Shown: in pieces, positions 16,796 through 26,561 of the stretch
Numbering within the stretch: the first letter of the stretch is position 1
How the letters are laid out: each line of letters starts with the position of its first letter
DNA from: Xenorhabdus ehlersii
GTDB taxonomy: Bacteria > Pseudomonadota > Gammaproteobacteria > Enterobacterales > Enterobacteriaceae
Direction of reading: 5' to 3'
NCBI RefSeq assembly: GCF_003610465.1
Contig: NZ_RAQI01000003.1
Location: forward strand, 372,001 to 436,000
DNA length: 64,000 nucleotides
Notes under the pieces: generated by a model
Seen by the model: only the letters and a program-made list of their open reading frames with translations
Databases searched by the model: none
Told to the model about the DNA's origin: nothing
Translations under genes and position numbers: made by a program

Positions 16796-18961
16796 TTAAT
16801 GTGGTTCTTGATCACTAATTTGTTTTTTTAAACAAACAATTTCTGGTAATAGTTCAATGAGTAATCCTATTTGCTGTAGTATAAGCTGGACTTTACTGTT
16901 ACTTTCAGAAGGTGTCAGATTAATTTTTTCTAACAAATTATTTACCGAGGCTTGCAATGTAGCATCATTTATCTGGCCTTGTTCTAATGTGGATTCAACA
17001 TAACAGATTGAATTATTAAGAATGTCTAAAATTGCCGGATCGTTAAGTTTATCTCGATGAGCACCTAATGCAGAAATATAACTTAACATGGTGTGATTAA
17101 GGCAAAGTAGACGGAAAGCGGCTTCTTGGGAGATACGATAATCTTTGGGTTCCGATGCCATATTTGAAATCACTGATGCCAGTTCAGCATCATAATTGTG
17201 AGCTTCACGACGGGCGGCCCGATAATTCAGACTATTGCTTTTGCCTTGGTGATATTGGGTTAAAATTGCGCTAAGGTAGCGGCAATTAGCTCCCATTGTG
17301 CGGGTAATTACTTGAGGCAATTGACGGAATTTCCAATCTGGCCAGATGAAACTGACGGCAAGTAGAGCAATACTACAACCTATTAATGTATCAATGATTC
17401 TTGGCAGCGCTACTTCAAATCCTTCGCCTAATAAATTGAAACTCAGTAATACCAGCAAAGTGATAAAGATCGTTGCATGTGCATATTGGCTATTACGAAA
17501 GGCAAAGAACAGCATGCCAGAAATAACAATCAATACTAATTGACCTTCAATAGAAGGAACAAAATAGAGAATAGGCAGGCCAATTAGAATCCCCGCCAGT
17601 GTACCAATCACACGTAAAGCCAGACGGCGGCGAGTGGCGCTATAATTTGGCTGGCAGACAAATAAACTGGTTAGCAAGATCCAATATCCACGCTGTAAAT
17701 CAAATAGCTGAATAATGGCATAACCAGTACACAGCAAAATGGACATACGAATAGCATGGCGAAATAGGGCAGATTGTGGTGTCAGGTGGCTTCTGATCCT
17801 AAACCATATATCATGCCAGCCAGTTAAAGCCTCCTCGGATAACTGTGTTTCTTCTTGTTTATCTTTTAGAGAGGTATTCTGAGAAAGAAGATATTGATCT
17901 GAGTCCAGCCCGGCTAATTGGGCGTCAATGGCACGTAAATTTTTCAACAAATTATCAAATGCCATAATCTTAGTGTCAGTACCTTGCTGATTTCTTAAAC
18001 GCTCAATAGAACTTTCAAGGTAGCTGAATGCACTTTCAAACCGCGGGTTATGTTGATATTGCTTACGCAGGATAATAGATTGTGCAACCTGTTCACATGC
18101 CCGCGCTTGCATGGAAAGCAATCTCTGGACGCGGAACATAACATCACTGTGGCGAAACACTTCTCTTATTTTTTGATATTGAACATGGGATGAACTGGCG
18201 CGTTCATGGATATCCTGAGCTACAAAATAATAATGCAATGTATGGCGAGTACCTCGTTGTCCCCTGTCTCCCTTCAAACGACTTAACAAAGAACTTTTAG
18301 CCTGATTGAGCATTGCGACTAATGCACTGTTCGCCATGGCAACATCAAACACAGACTGTTTATATTCTTCAGCCTCACTGTCGGGATCAAAAAGGCTGGT
18401 TTTAGCATAGAGATATACTGAAAGTTGCTGATAACAGCGTGCTAAATTTTCTTGCAAGGGGCGAATAGGAAATAATAAATGGCCTGTTAATGTCAGCAAA
18501 TTATACCAGATTGCTCCGGTGAGCAGTAACAAAGGCTGTTGATACCAGAGAGGAAAGATTGACGAACCGAGCATAGTATAAATAGCAATCAGTAAAGCAC
18601 CAAAAGCGATGGTGGCGTAACGTTGTCCCAGTGCACCAAGCAGGATAAAGCCACAAGTGGATATTGCCAAACCAAGCATAAAAAGCCATGGATAAGGAAA
18701 CAGCAGTGTAATAGAAGTCGAAGCAACAAAGAAAGAAATTAAGGTAATAGTGAGGTTACGTAATCGCCCAACCAAGCGGTCATCCAAGTCAGTTAATGCT
18801 GCCGCAACGACACCCAACAGCAGTGGAATTGTTATTTTGAGTTCTTCCCCTAATAGCCAGGGGATGAGAGTGGTTCCTGTCAGAGCAATGAATATACGGA
18901 TATAATAGAGAGTGTGACTGTTATACAGAAAATGGCGGGAGCTGGATAAAACCGTTAGCAC
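16796..18961 (-). CDS. yccS: YccS inner-membrane FUSC-family protein
   Basis: This 721-aa protein belongs to the YccS/YhfK family of unknown transport role. It has two blocks of transmembrane helices (about residues 20-160 and 390-530). Between them is a large cytoplasmic region, and after the second block comes the FUSC-like C-terminal domain. Family-typical stretches are RGYWILLTSLFVCQPNYSATRRRLALRVIGTLAGI in the second block and YRAARREAHNYDAEL after it. The length fits E. coli YccS. It lies divergent from helD as in E. coli, but yccF is absent. Confidence 0.93.
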   Translation of the reverse strand: MLTVLSSSRHFLYNSHTLYYIRIFIALTGTTLIPWLLGEELKITIPLLLGVVAAALTDLDDRLVGRLRNLTITLISFFVASTSITLLFPYPWLFMLGLAISTCGFILLGALGQRYATIAFGALLIAIYTMLGSSIFPLWYQQPLLLLTGAIWYNLLTLTGHLLFPIRPLQENLARCYQQLSVYLYAKTSLFDPDSEAEEYKQSVFDVAMANSALVAMLNQAKSSLLSRLKGDRGQRGTRHTLHYYFVAQDIHERASSSHVQYQKIREVFRHSDVMFRVQRLLSMQARACEQVAQSIILRKQYQHNPRFESAFSYLESSIERLRNQQGTDTKIMAFDNLLKNLRAIDAQLAGLDSDQYLLSQNTSLKDKQEETQLSEEALTGWHDIWFRIRSHLTPQSALFRHAIRMSILLCTGYAIIQLFDLQRGYWILLTSLFVCQPNYSATRRRLALRVIGTLAGILIGLPILYFVPSIEGQLVLIVISGMLFFAFRNSQYAHATIFITLLVLLSFNLLGEGFEVALPRIIDTLIGCSIALLAVSFIWPDWKFRQLPQVITRTMGANCRYLSAILTQYHQGKSNSLNYRAARREAHNYDAELASVISNMASEPKDYRISQEAAFRLLCLNHTMLSYISALGAHRDKLNDPAILDILNNSICYVESTLEQGQINDATLQASVNNLLEKINLTPSESNSKVQLILQQIGLLIELLPEIVCLKKQISDQEPH

Positions 18962-19027
18962 AAAATACTCCTAACAACATTTACGTGATGAAGTAGTTCA
19001 ACAATTTTCAGGTACGGTGCCACGACA

Positions 19028-21082
19028 ATGGAACTAAAATCAACGCAAATCGGCCAACGCCTCGCTCAGCACCCTTATAATCGGGTACGTCTACTGAATG
19101 CTGGCATTGAAGTGAGCGGTGACAAGCACCAGTACCTTATTCCATTTAATCAATTAATTAGTATTCAGTGTAAGCGAGGGATTGTTTGGGGGGAACTGGA
19201 ATTTGAATTGTCAGAAGGAAAAGTGGTTCGTTTGCATGGTACTGAGTGGCAGCAAACACAACGTTTTTACCATTATCTATTAAAAGAATGGCAAAAATGG
19301 AGCGTCGACATGAGTGATGTCAGTGCTGATGTTCTGGCAGCTCAAATAAATGAAATAATTAAAATCAAACAACAGAATCGTTGGCTGAAAACTGCTGATT
19401 TGGCTTCCGTACAGCAACAAATCCAAGAAACATTTCAGGCTTTACCCTTGCCATTACAACGAGTCGTACAATTTGAAAATTGTCACGACAATTATAAGAT
19501 TTGTCTGGATTGGTTAGAGGAGGGTGAAAAGATAATCCAAACGCTGAACCGGCAATGGGTTAATCACATGCTGGTGCAATATGAGCAATTTTTCCAGACA
19601 ATAGAAACGTCGCCACTTGATCATTCTCAGTGTCAGGCAATTATTAATGGTGAACAAAATATTCTGGTATTAGCGGGGGCGGGCAGTGGAAAAACATCTG
19701 TTTTAGTTGCGCGTGCAGGATGGTTATTGTTACGTCAACAAGCACTTCCTGAGCAAATTTTGTTGTTGGCTTTCAATTGCCCGGCTGCTGATGAAATAAA
19801 TGAACGTATTCAGACTCGTTTGGGAACTCAGGAAATAAAAGCAAAAACATTTTATACCCTGGCATTGCATATTATTCAGCAAGGTAGCAATAAGTCACCC
19901 AAAATTAGCGAGCTGGAAATTGATGCCCAAAAACGCCGTGATTTTCTCATGCAAGAATGGCAAAAACAGTGTGGAGAAAAAAAAGCACAAGCTAAAGGTT
20001 GGCGAGAATGGTTGAATGAAGAATTGGATTGGCAATTGCCGGAAGGTGAATATTGGCATGATAGGTCATTGACGGCTCGCTTATCCGTTCGCTTAGAACG
20101 TTGGCTGGAATTAATGCGTATGCATGGTAGCAGTCAAAAAGAGATGATTGAACAGGCTCCTGTTGCTTATATTGATGTATTTCAGAAACGTCTACGGCTT
20201 ATGGCACCTTTGCTGAAAGCTTGGAAATTGGCATTGAAATCTGAAGGGGCAGTCGACTTTTCTGGTTTGATCCATCAGGCGGTGAATATTTTACAGAAAG
20301 GTCGATTTATCAGCCCGTGGAAACATATTCTGGTGGACGAATTTCAGGATATTTCCCCCTTGGGGATCAAATTATTAACGGTATTGAAGGCACAAAATAA
20401 GCAAAGTCATTTATTTGTTGTGGGAGATGATTGGCAGTCAATCTATCGCTTTAGTGGTGCTGAATTATCGTTAACGACAGCATTTTCAACCTATTTTGGT
20501 AAAGGGGCTGAATGTGCATTGGATATGGCGTATCGCTTTAATGGCCGTATTGGGGAGATTGCCAATCAATTTGTGCAACAAAATCCTTATCAATTAAAGA
20601 AGGGTCTCACTAGCCTGACAAAAGGCAATAAAAAATCGGTTGTGATTTTACCGGAAGAGCAGCTAGAGGCATTGCTTAATAAAATGAGTGGTTATGTTAC
20701 TAAGCAGGAAACCATCATATTATTGGCACGCTATCACTATCTCAAACCCGAATTATTGAAAAAAGCGCCGACTCGCTGGCCAAATTTGAAGATTGAATTT
20801 ATGACAATTCATGCGGCTAAAGGACAGCAAGCGGATTATGTCATTATATTGGGATTGCAACAGGGCAAAGACAGTTTTCCGGCACCAGAGAGGGAAACTG
20901 TGATGGAACAAGTTTTATTGCCACAACCTGAAAATTTCCCTGATGCGGAAGAACGTCGTCTTTTATACGTTGCATTGACGCGAGCAAAGAAGCAGGTTTG
21001 GTTAATGCAGGAACTGAAAAACCCATCCGTTTTCATTCAGCAACTGGCGCGATTGGGCGTACCGATTCAGCGTAAGCCGTAA
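19028..21082 (+). CDS. helD: DNA helicase IV
   Basis: HelD is a 3'-5' superfamily 1 helicase of 684 aa, the usual size. It has a family N-terminal region, then Walker A LVLAGAGSGKTSVLVAR, the Walker B/DEFQD segment HILVDEFQDISPLG, VVGDDWQSIYRFSGAE (motif III), FMTIHAAKGQQADYVIILGL (motif V) and RRLLYVALTRAKKQVWLM (motif VI). It acts on DNA in the cytoplasm in repair and recombination. It is flanked by yccS and mgsA, which is the conserved core order. Confidence 0.97.
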   Translation: MELKSTQIGQRLAQHPYNRVRLLNAGIEVSGDKHQYLIPFNQLISIQCKRGIVWGELEFELSEGKVVRLHGTEWQQTQRFYHYLLKEWQKWSVDMSDVSADVLAAQINEIIKIKQQNRWLKTADLASVQQQIQETFQALPLPLQRVVQFENCHDNYKICLDWLEEGEKIIQTLNRQWVNHMLVQYEQFFQTIETSPLDHSQCQAIINGEQNILVLAGAGSGKTSVLVARAGWLLLRQQALPEQILLLAFNCPAADEINERIQTRLGTQEIKAKTFYTLALHIIQQGSNKSPKISELEIDAQKRRDFLMQEWQKQCGEKKAQAKGWREWLNEELDWQLPEGEYWHDRSLTARLSVRLERWLELMRMHGSSQKEMIEQAPVAYIDVFQKRLRLMAPLLKAWKLALKSEGAVDFSGLIHQAVNILQKGRFISPWKHILVDEFQDISPLGIKLLTVLKAQNKQSHLFVVGDDWQSIYRFSGAELSLTTAFSTYFGKGAECALDMAYRFNGRIGEIANQFVQQNPYQLKKGLTSLTKGNKKSVVILPEEQLEALLNKMSGYVTKQETIILLARYHYLKPELLKKAPTRWPNLKIEFMTIHAAKGQQADYVIILGLQQGKDSFPAPERETVMEQVLLPQPENFPDAEERRLLYVALTRAKKQVWLMQELKNPSVFIQQLARLGVPIQRKP

Positions 21083-21106
21083 ATTTTTCCCTGATGACTG
21101 TTGAAG

Positions 21107-21565
21107 TTATTTGAATCTCTCATTGAGATAGTGCTGATAATCTGGCACACGAATATTAACATCTTTAGAAAAAAGTACTGAGTTGATAAGAAAATCGGCA
21201 GTTGAGCAGTTTGTTGCAACAGGAATATTCCAAACCGTTGCCACGCGTAGCAGAGCTTTAACATCAGGATCATGAGGAACGGCGTTCAAAGGATCCCAAA
21301 AGAAAATTAAGACATCTATTTTGCCTTCCGAAATCAGCGCACCGATTTGTTGGTCACCTCCCATTGGCCCACTCAACATACTCGTTACAGACAATCCTGT
21401 TTTCTGCTGAATTAAATGCCCCGTCGTTCCTGTCGCATATAAAGTATGTTTTGCTAACAAAGCCTTGTGGGTATTAACCCAGGCCAGCAGGGAATTTTTA
21501 CAATGATCGTGTGCGACAAGAGCAATATTTTTCGATTCAGGTAAGGTGCGAACAATTGATTCCAT
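21107..21565 (-). CDS. mgsA: methylglyoxal synthase
   Basis: MgsA converts dihydroxyacetone phosphate to methylglyoxal and phosphate, a bypass that relieves sugar-phosphate stress. The 152-aa product carries the family motifs [22 protein letters not shown] (phosphate site), [14 protein letters not shown], with the catalytic aspartate in GGD, and [20 protein letters not shown]. Its length matches E. coli MgsA. It converges with helD, with a 24-bp gap. Confidence 0.97.
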   Translation of the reverse strand: MESIVRTLPESKNIALVAHDHCKNSLLAWVNTHKALLAKHTLYATGTTGHLIQQKTGLSVTSMLSGPMGGDQQIGALISEGKIDVLIFFWDPLNAVPHDPDVKALLRVATVWNIPVATNCSTADFLINSVLFSKDVNIRVPDYQHYLNERFK

Positions 21566-21656
21566 AGAGATACCTTTATATGAATAAATTATTTATCATG
21601 AATACTGTAGCAGATAAACCAAATGAAAAATGCTGTGGAGAAGATGGGGGGAGAAA

Positions 21657-22070
21657 ATGAGTGATCAACATATAGCGAATATACTGGGAAAGGTAAAAAT
21701 CATCGCGTTAGTCGGAGCGAGTGAGAAAACAGATCGTCCAAGTTATAAGGTTATGGAATACTTACTGAATCAGGGATATCAAGTTATTCCTGTCAGCCCT
21801 AAATTGGCAGGACGGACTTTATTGAACCAACCTGTTGTGGGGCAATTATCTGATATTAAACAACCCATCGATATGGTTGATGTATTTCGCAACGCAGAAG
21901 TCGTTTATGGCGTTGTGGAGGAAGCAATCGCTATTGGCGCTAAAGTCCTTTGGTTACAAAAAGGCGTTATCAATGAAGAAGCAAAATTATTGGCAGAAAA
22001 TGAAGGGTTAGATGTTGTGATGGATCGTTGCCCAAAAATTGAAATCCCGCGGTTGGGGATGGAAAAATGA
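21657..22070 (+). CDS. yccU: CoA-binding domain protein YccU
   Basis: This 137-aa single-domain protein has a Rossmann-like CoA-binding fold: IIALVGASEKTDRPSYKVMEYLLNQGY, VIPVSP, IDMVDVFRN and KVLWLQKGVINEEA. It matches E. coli YccU, whose role is undefined. The ATG at 21657 follows GGGGGGAGAAA, a strong ribosome-binding site. The in-frame codon at 21630 would add nine unlikely residues. Confidence 0.93.
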   Translation: MSDQHIANILGKVKIIALVGASEKTDRPSYKVMEYLLNQGYQVIPVSPKLAGRTLLNQPVVGQLSDIKQPIDMVDVFRNAEVVYGVVEEAIAIGAKVLWLQKGVINEEAKLLAENEGLDVVMDRCPKIEIPRLGMEK

Positions 22071-22154
22071 ATAAGGCAGTGATTGGTTCATTATTCACCA
22101 CCTTAGTGTTATGATTTAGATAATGGTAGATTTAGATAATGGTAATAAAAACAT

Positions 22155-22472
22155 TTAATTTCGTAGTCGTGGCGCTTGTAATTGACTGCGGATAGATTCG
22201 GCTAACTCATCCAGAGAAGATTGTTCTGGATGTTCATCTGATGTTTCGTAAGTCAATTGGGCTTCTGCCAAATAAGTATGGATAGGTTGACCATCATCAT
22301 CTTCCATCACAACGTGATACCACGGCGCTGAACGTAAGGTAGCATTAGATGCAATGTCATTTTCCTGCGGCTGTTCTAAAGAATATTCAGCATCAATATC
22401 TACAATAACACCCAAGTAACCCAGCAATCTATGTCGTACTTGCTGGCCGATACCGAATTTGCTGGCAATCAT
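22155..22472 (-). CDS. hspQ: heat shock protein HspQ
   Basis: HspQ is a small heat-shock-inducible protein that promotes proteolysis by Lon. The 105-aa product begins [21 protein letters not shown] and keeps [25 protein letters not shown] and the C-terminal LQAPRLRN. The start is at 22472, or the adjacent ATG at 22475, just behind GGAGG. Longer in-frame extensions upstream are not homologous. A sigma-32-type promoter lies 36-65 bp upstream. Confidence 0.95.
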   Translation of the reverse strand: MIASKFGIGQQVRHRLLGYLGVIVDIDAEYSLEQPQENDIASNATLRSAPWYHVVMEDDDGQPIHTYLAEAQLTYETSDEHPEQSSLDELAESIRSQLQAPRLRN

Positions 22473-22508
22473 CATAGCCACCTCCAAAGAAACCTTGCAA
22501 TGACTCTT

Positions 22509-22536
22509 ATATAAGGGCGGTAAGGTAAATTTCAAG
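22509..22536 (-). promoter_or_regulatory. sigma-32 (heat shock) promoter of hspQ
   Basis: Read on the minus strand, CTTGAAA is followed after 12 bp by CCCTTATAT. This closely matches the RpoH consensus (CTTGAAA, 11-16 bp, CCCCATNT). Its placement upstream of hspQ fits the known heat induction. Confidence 0.82.
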
Positions 22537-22704
22537 CTCACACCCGGTAACGGTAGCCGGAATTTTGCATGATTTTTGAAATCAAGATGGCATGTGACCG
22601 ACATTTCATAATTTCAGATTAGCTGTTGCGTATATAAAATACAATAACAAAAGTGGGTTTAATGTTTCAAAGTTCTTACCATCTTGTCTGGGAGGAATAT
22701 AACG

Positions 22705-22983
22705 ATGACTAGATGCAGCATGACTATTTATGTTTATGGCAGGGTACAGGGAGTTGGATTCCGTTATCACACCTACCGCTGGGCAAAGAAAAATAAGCTG
22801 GCGGGATATGTCCGTAATATGAATGATGGAAGTGTGAAGATCGTCGCTTGTGGCAATGATGCACAAATCAAAATGTTAATACATTGGCTAGAGCAGGGTG
22901 GGCCTTTGGGTGCCAAAATAGAAAATTTTCAATCTCAATTTTGTGAAGCAGAAGAGATGAGTGATTTTAGCATCCGTCATTAG
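22705..22983 (+). CDS. yccX: acylphosphatase
   Basis: This 92-aa acylphosphatase hydrolyses carboxyl-phosphate bonds. It has the active-site segment YVYGRVQGVGFRYHTYRWAKK (arginine in GVGFR) and GYVRNMNDGSVKIVACG with the catalytic Asn. The ATG at 22705 is preceded by GGGAGGAAT. A TTG in frame at 22684 overlaps this site and is rejected. It is placed between hspQ and tusE as in E. coli. Confidence 0.94.
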   Translation: MTRCSMTIYVYGRVQGVGFRYHTYRWAKKNKLAGYVRNMNDGSVKIVACGNDAQIKMLIHWLEQGGPLGAKIENFQSQFCEAEEMSDFSIRH

Positions 22984-22998
22984 TGACGGATGAATAAA

Positions 22999-23328
22999 TC
23001 AGATACATTTGACTGGCTTGGGAAGGCCTGCAATTTTTGTTGCTTGTTTTGCAGGCCCTTTAGGAAACAGGCGATAGAGGTAACGGCTATTCCCTTTCTC
23101 CTCACCATATTTTTGGGCGATCGCTTTGACTAGCATACGAATAGCGGGTGAAGTATTAAATTCTTCATAGAACTCACGTACAAAACGGATAACTTCCCAG
23201 TGCTGTTCGGTTAGAGCGATGGCTTCCTGCTCGGCAATGATAGGAGCCATGGCTTCTTGCCAATCACGGTAGTTTTTTAGATAACCTTGTGCATCAGTTG
23301 CGATCTCGCGATCTTCAAATACCAACAT
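22999..23328 (-). CDS. tusE: sulfurtransferase TusE
   Basis: TusE takes sulfur from TusBCD and passes it to MnmA for 2-thiouridine at tRNA wobble positions. The 109-aa product matches the family in [20 protein letters not shown] and [40 protein letters not shown]. It ends in CI, giving the conserved penultimate sulfur-carrying cysteine (C108). Confidence 0.96.
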   Translation of the reverse strand: MLVFEDREIATDAQGYLKNYRDWQEAMAPIIAEQEAIALTEQHWEVIRFVREFYEEFNTSPAIRMLVKAIAQKYGEEKGNSRYLYRLFPKGPAKQATKIAGLPKPVKCI

Positions 23329-23508
23329 AACTTTTTACCATCTAATAACGATGGTTGCAATTTAGCAAAAATCACCACTATCCCCAAGAAAGATTACCCA
23401 ACATGTCGACTAAATAGACTAACAGACAGTGTTATGAATAAATTAACGGCAGTTGAACAGATAAATACTTTACATTGGGAACTGTGATGTTATAGTGCTC
23501 GGCATCGC

Positions 23509-23596
23509 GGAGGGGTGGCCGAGCGGCTGAAGGCAGCGGTCTTGAAAACCGCCGATGGGAAACCATCCGAGAGTTCGAATCTCTCCTCCTCCGCCA
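23509..23596 (+). tRNA. serT: tRNA-Ser(UGA)
   Basis: This is a class II tRNA of 88 nt with a 7-bp acceptor stem (GGAGGGG/CTCCTCC), an anticodon loop CTTGAAAA giving UGA, a long variable arm, the T-arm GTTCGAATC and an encoded CCA. It is the serT position in E. coli, and an integrase gene follows within 180 bp, so it is the attachment site of the island. Confidence 0.97.
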
Positions 23597-23705
23597 TCTA
23601 CACTTCTAGCAGCATCTCTTAAAGTCTACTTTCCTCAGTAAAATCAACGAAAACTTCAATATCTAACTCTCCCAAGGTCTAGCGTCGTCTTCCTAAATCT
23701 ATGCA

Positions 23706-23762
23706 ATTTGTTGTATAGTTTTTTGTATAGAAATTCCCTCTACAATTTTCCTATACAATATT
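23706..23762 (+). repeat. direct/inverted TATAG repeats upstream of the integrase
   Basis: GTTGTATAG and TTGTATAG occur as direct repeats and CCTATACAA as the inverted form just before the integrase start. They probably form integrase or excisionase binding sites and/or the int promoter. A related block recurs at 35921-35957. Confidence 0.5.
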
Positions 23763-23770
23763 GGTGATTT

Positions 23771-24985
23771 ATGAAGCTGACAGACATGGCAATCAAGCGT
23801 GCCAAGCCAAAAGAAAAATCATATACGCTGGCGGACGGTAACGGGCTATCTTTGTTAGTTGAAACTAATGGATCTAAAGATTGGCGCTATCGTTATCAGT
23901 TCACAGGTAAAACTAAAATGATATCGTTAGGTATCTATCCAGTTGTAACTCTCACTGAGGCAAGAGCTAAAAGAGATGAGGCTAGAAAACAGGTAGCTAA
24001 CGGCATCAATCCGAGTGAAGCCAGAAAAGCGGAGAAAGTCGCATCAATTAGCCAGTCTGAGAATACATTTAAAAATATCGCTCTCGAATGGTACGAAGGT
24101 AGAAAAGATAGATGGTCTGTCGGTTATCGTGACGACATGATGGACGCATTCGAAAAAGATGTGTTTCCTTATATAGGTGATCGCCCGATTGCTGACATTA
24201 AACCAATGGAACTACTCGAAGTGCTTTCTGTTATGGAAAAACGCGGCACAACTGAGAAATTGAAGAAAGTCCGCCAGCGTTGCGGTGAAGTTTGGAAGTA
24301 CGCCATTATTACTGGCAGGGCGGAGTATAATCCAGCGCCAGATTTAGCTAGTGCCTTTGTTCCTCATAAGCGTGAACACTACGCACATCTTTCAGTAAGC
24401 GAGTTACCAGAATTCCTTTCTTCTATAGATAAATATATGGGAAGCCAGATTGTTAGAGTGGCTTTACGGATTCTTATATTAATCGGAGTTCGACCAGGCG
24501 AATTAAGAAAGGCTGAGTGGTCAGAAATTAATTTTGATACTGGTATATGGGAAATTCCGGCCGAAAAAATGAAAATGCGCCGCCCTCATATAGTACCATT
24601 GTCTGAACAGGTTATTGAGTTACTGAAACAGATACACCCAATCAGCGGTAGTTATCAATATATTTTTCCTAGCCGTACTGATTATAGAAAGCATATATCT
24701 GATATGGCATTAAATACGATGATTAGGCGTATGGGTTATAGCGGTAGAGCCACAGGTCACGGCTTTAGGCACACCATGAGCACTATATTGCACGAACAAG
24801 GCTACAACACCGCATGGATTGAAACACAGCTTGCTCATGTTGATAAGAACAGCATTCGAGGAACCTACAATCACGCCCAGTATTTAGATGGTCGTAGGGA
24901 AATGCTGCAATGGTATGCCGACTACATGGAAACACTCGAACGGGGCGAAAATGTGGTACATGGCACATTTGGGAAGCGTGCTTAA
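23771..24985 (+). CDS. P4-type tyrosine integrase
   Basis: This 404-aa site-specific recombinase has the N-terminal DUF4102 arm-binding domain (MKLTDMAIKRAKPKEKSYTLADGNGLSLLVE). The catalytic domain carries LIGVRPGELRKAEW (Arg), HGFRHTMSTILHEQG (HxxR), ETQLAHVDKN and GTYNHAQYLDGRREML (Tyr nucleophile). It lies directly downstream of tRNA-Ser, reading away from it, the standard arrangement for P4-like and pathogenicity islands. It appears intact. Confidence 0.95.
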   Translation: MKLTDMAIKRAKPKEKSYTLADGNGLSLLVETNGSKDWRYRYQFTGKTKMISLGIYPVVTLTEARAKRDEARKQVANGINPSEARKAEKVASISQSENTFKNIALEWYEGRKDRWSVGYRDDMMDAFEKDVFPYIGDRPIADIKPMELLEVLSVMEKRGTTEKLKKVRQRCGEVWKYAIITGRAEYNPAPDLASAFVPHKREHYAHLSVSELPEFLSSIDKYMGSQIVRVALRILILIGVRPGELRKAEWSEINFDTGIWEIPAEKMKMRRPHIVPLSEQVIELLKQIHPISGSYQYIFPSRTDYRKHISDMALNTMIRRMGYSGRATGHGFRHTMSTILHEQGYNTAWIETQLAHVDKNSIRGTYNHAQYLDGRREMLQWYADYMETLERGENVVHGTFGKRA

Positions 24986-25129
24986 CTGGATGAATAAACA
25001 GCCTTAATTGTCTTTAGTAGACTATCCAAGACGTTAAAGAATCAAGCTATGCCTAGGCTGATCCCCGAAAACCCGTACACCTCTACGGGCTGGCATAGCT
25101 CCTACCAATAGAGGGCGTGAGGTGGCGTG

Positions 25130-25387
25130 ATGAGTAATGTGTTTTTAGCGGATCCGCTTAGCGAATTAAAAAACAAAGCAAAAGATTTTGTTTCGGTAGA
25201 AGATGCTCTAAATATTATTTGTGAGATGCTGGATTGCTCTTTAGTGACAGCTGCTGAAATTATCTTATTGAAATTACCAGATGATAGATACCAATCGCCA
25301 TTGAAGATGCTTGATTTCTTATCCAAATCAGATCATGCATGCAACCATGAAAATTCATCTGACACCAGAACAAAAACACGCCCTTGA
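25130..25387 (+). pseudogene. small island protein, 3' end replaced by an IS630 element
   Basis: Native codons run from 25130 (ATG behind GAGG) to about 25290 and encode MSNVFLADPLSELKNKAKDF... through KLPDDR. I do not recognise the family. The frame then reads into the IS inverted repeat and ends at 25387. If the IS and one TA copy are removed, the next codon is TAG, so the original protein may have been only slightly longer than 50 aa and may be functionally unaffected. Confidence 0.5.
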
Positions 25388-26389
25388 ATTGATGCATGAT
25401 ACTACTCGCGACAGTCGAGTCTGTGATCGCATTAAGGCGGTGCTTTTGGCCTCAGAAGGTTGGACTGCTCAGATGATTGCACAGGCCTTGCGTATTCATG
25501 AAAGTACGGTCAGCCGTCACCTGAAAGATTTTATCGCGCAGGAAAAGCTCACCCCAGAAAATGGCGGCTCTGAAAGCCATCTCTCTGCCGAACAAACCGC
25601 CGACCTGATTGATTATTTGACCGCCAATTTGATGCATACCACAACCCAAATTGTGGCCTATGTCCAAGCCCGTTGGCAGGTTTCTTTCAGCGTGGGCGGA
25701 ATGACAAAATGGCTTCACCGCCAAGGTTTCAGCTATAAAAAACCCAAGGGTGTTCCTCATAAATTCGATGCGCACAAACAGCAACAATTTATTGATGACT
25801 ACAAGGCGCTGAAAGAGGAAGCGGGGCAGAATGAACCGATCCTATTTATTGATGCGGTGCATCCTTCACAGTCCACAAAGCTCAGCTATGGCTGGATGAA
25901 AGCAGGAAAAAATCAGGTAAAAGGGATCGAAACCACCGGCAGTCGTACCCGTCTCAATATTCTGGGCGCCCTGAATTTACAACGGATTGAAGACACCGTG
26001 ATCCGTGAATATCCGCGCATCAATGCCGAAAATATCGCCTATTTCTTCGGTGCGCTCCGAGAAACTTACCCGCTTTCGCAAAAAATCCACATCATTTTGG
26101 ATGGAGCGGGTTACCATCGAGCCGAGTTGGTGAAAGATATTGCGTATGTCCTGAATATTGAATTGCATTACCTCCCGCCTTACAGCCCAAACCTCAATCC
26201 GATAGAGCGATTGTGGAAGTATATGAATGAGCAAGTGCGTAACAATATCTATTTTCCGGATGCGAAGACCTTCCGTGAAACTCTTCGTCACTTTTTTCAT
26301 GTCACTTTGCCAGAAAAAGCGAAAGAGCTCACGACTCGACTGACTGATAATTTTCAGATTTTAAAACCTGCATCTTCAAGTTAGATTGG
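25291..26389 (+). mobile_element. IS630-family insertion sequence (complete)
   Basis: Imperfect inverted repeats begin CCAATC...TTGAAGATGC on the left and mirror GCATCTTCAAG...GATTGG on the right. They are flanked by a TA duplication (25289-25290 and 26390-26391), which is the IS630 target rule. The element is 1,099 bp with one intact transposase gene. Confidence 0.88.
25347..26384 (+). CDS. IS630-family DDE transposase
   Basis: The product is 345 aa. The N-terminal helix-turn-helix part is VCDRIKAVLLASEGWTAQMI and LRIHESTVSRHLKDF. The DDE catalytic residues are visible in EPILFIDAVHPSQS, IHIILDGAGYHRAE and PYSPNLNPIERLWKYMNE. The start is the ATG at 25347 (MKIHLTPEQKH), typical for this group. 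An in-frame ATG at 25335 is possible. It is uninterrupted, so probably active. Confidence 0.93.
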   Translation: MKIHLTPEQKHALELMHDTTRDSRVCDRIKAVLLASEGWTAQMIAQALRIHESTVSRHLKDFIAQEKLTPENGGSESHLSAEQTADLIDYLTANLMHTTTQIVAYVQARWQVSFSVGGMTKWLHRQGFSYKKPKGVPHKFDAHKQQQFIDDYKALKEEAGQNEPILFIDAVHPSQSTKLSYGWMKAGKNQVKGIETTGSRTRLNILGALNLQRIEDTVIREYPRINAENIAYFFGALRETYPLSQKIHIILDGAGYHRAELVKDIAYVLNIELHYLPPYSPNLNPIERLWKYMNEQVRNNIYFPDAKTFRETLRHFFHVTLPEKAKELTTRLTDNFQILKPASSS

Positions 26390-26391
26390 TA

Positions 26392-26549
26392 GAGATTGGA
26401 ATAATAGCCCAGTTAATCCTCCTTTTTTTGGGGAAAAATTAGGAATAGCTACGTTTTCATACTGTGATAATAGGCCTCTGATTCGAGAGTTACTAAAAAA
26501 CATCATTGAAAATGACCCATTTAGCTTTGAAGACAGTATCCCTTTTTAG
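26392..26549 (+). pseudogene. island ORF lacking its 5' end (cut off by IS630)
   Basis: An open frame reads RDWNNSPVNPPFFGEKLG through NIIENDPFSFEDSIPF and stops at 26549. In the restored pre-IS sequence an ATG (ATG ATA GAT AGA) would supply a start, overlapping the preceding gene. Function is unknown. Confidence 0.4.
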
Positions 26550-26561
26550 AGTGAATTTATT

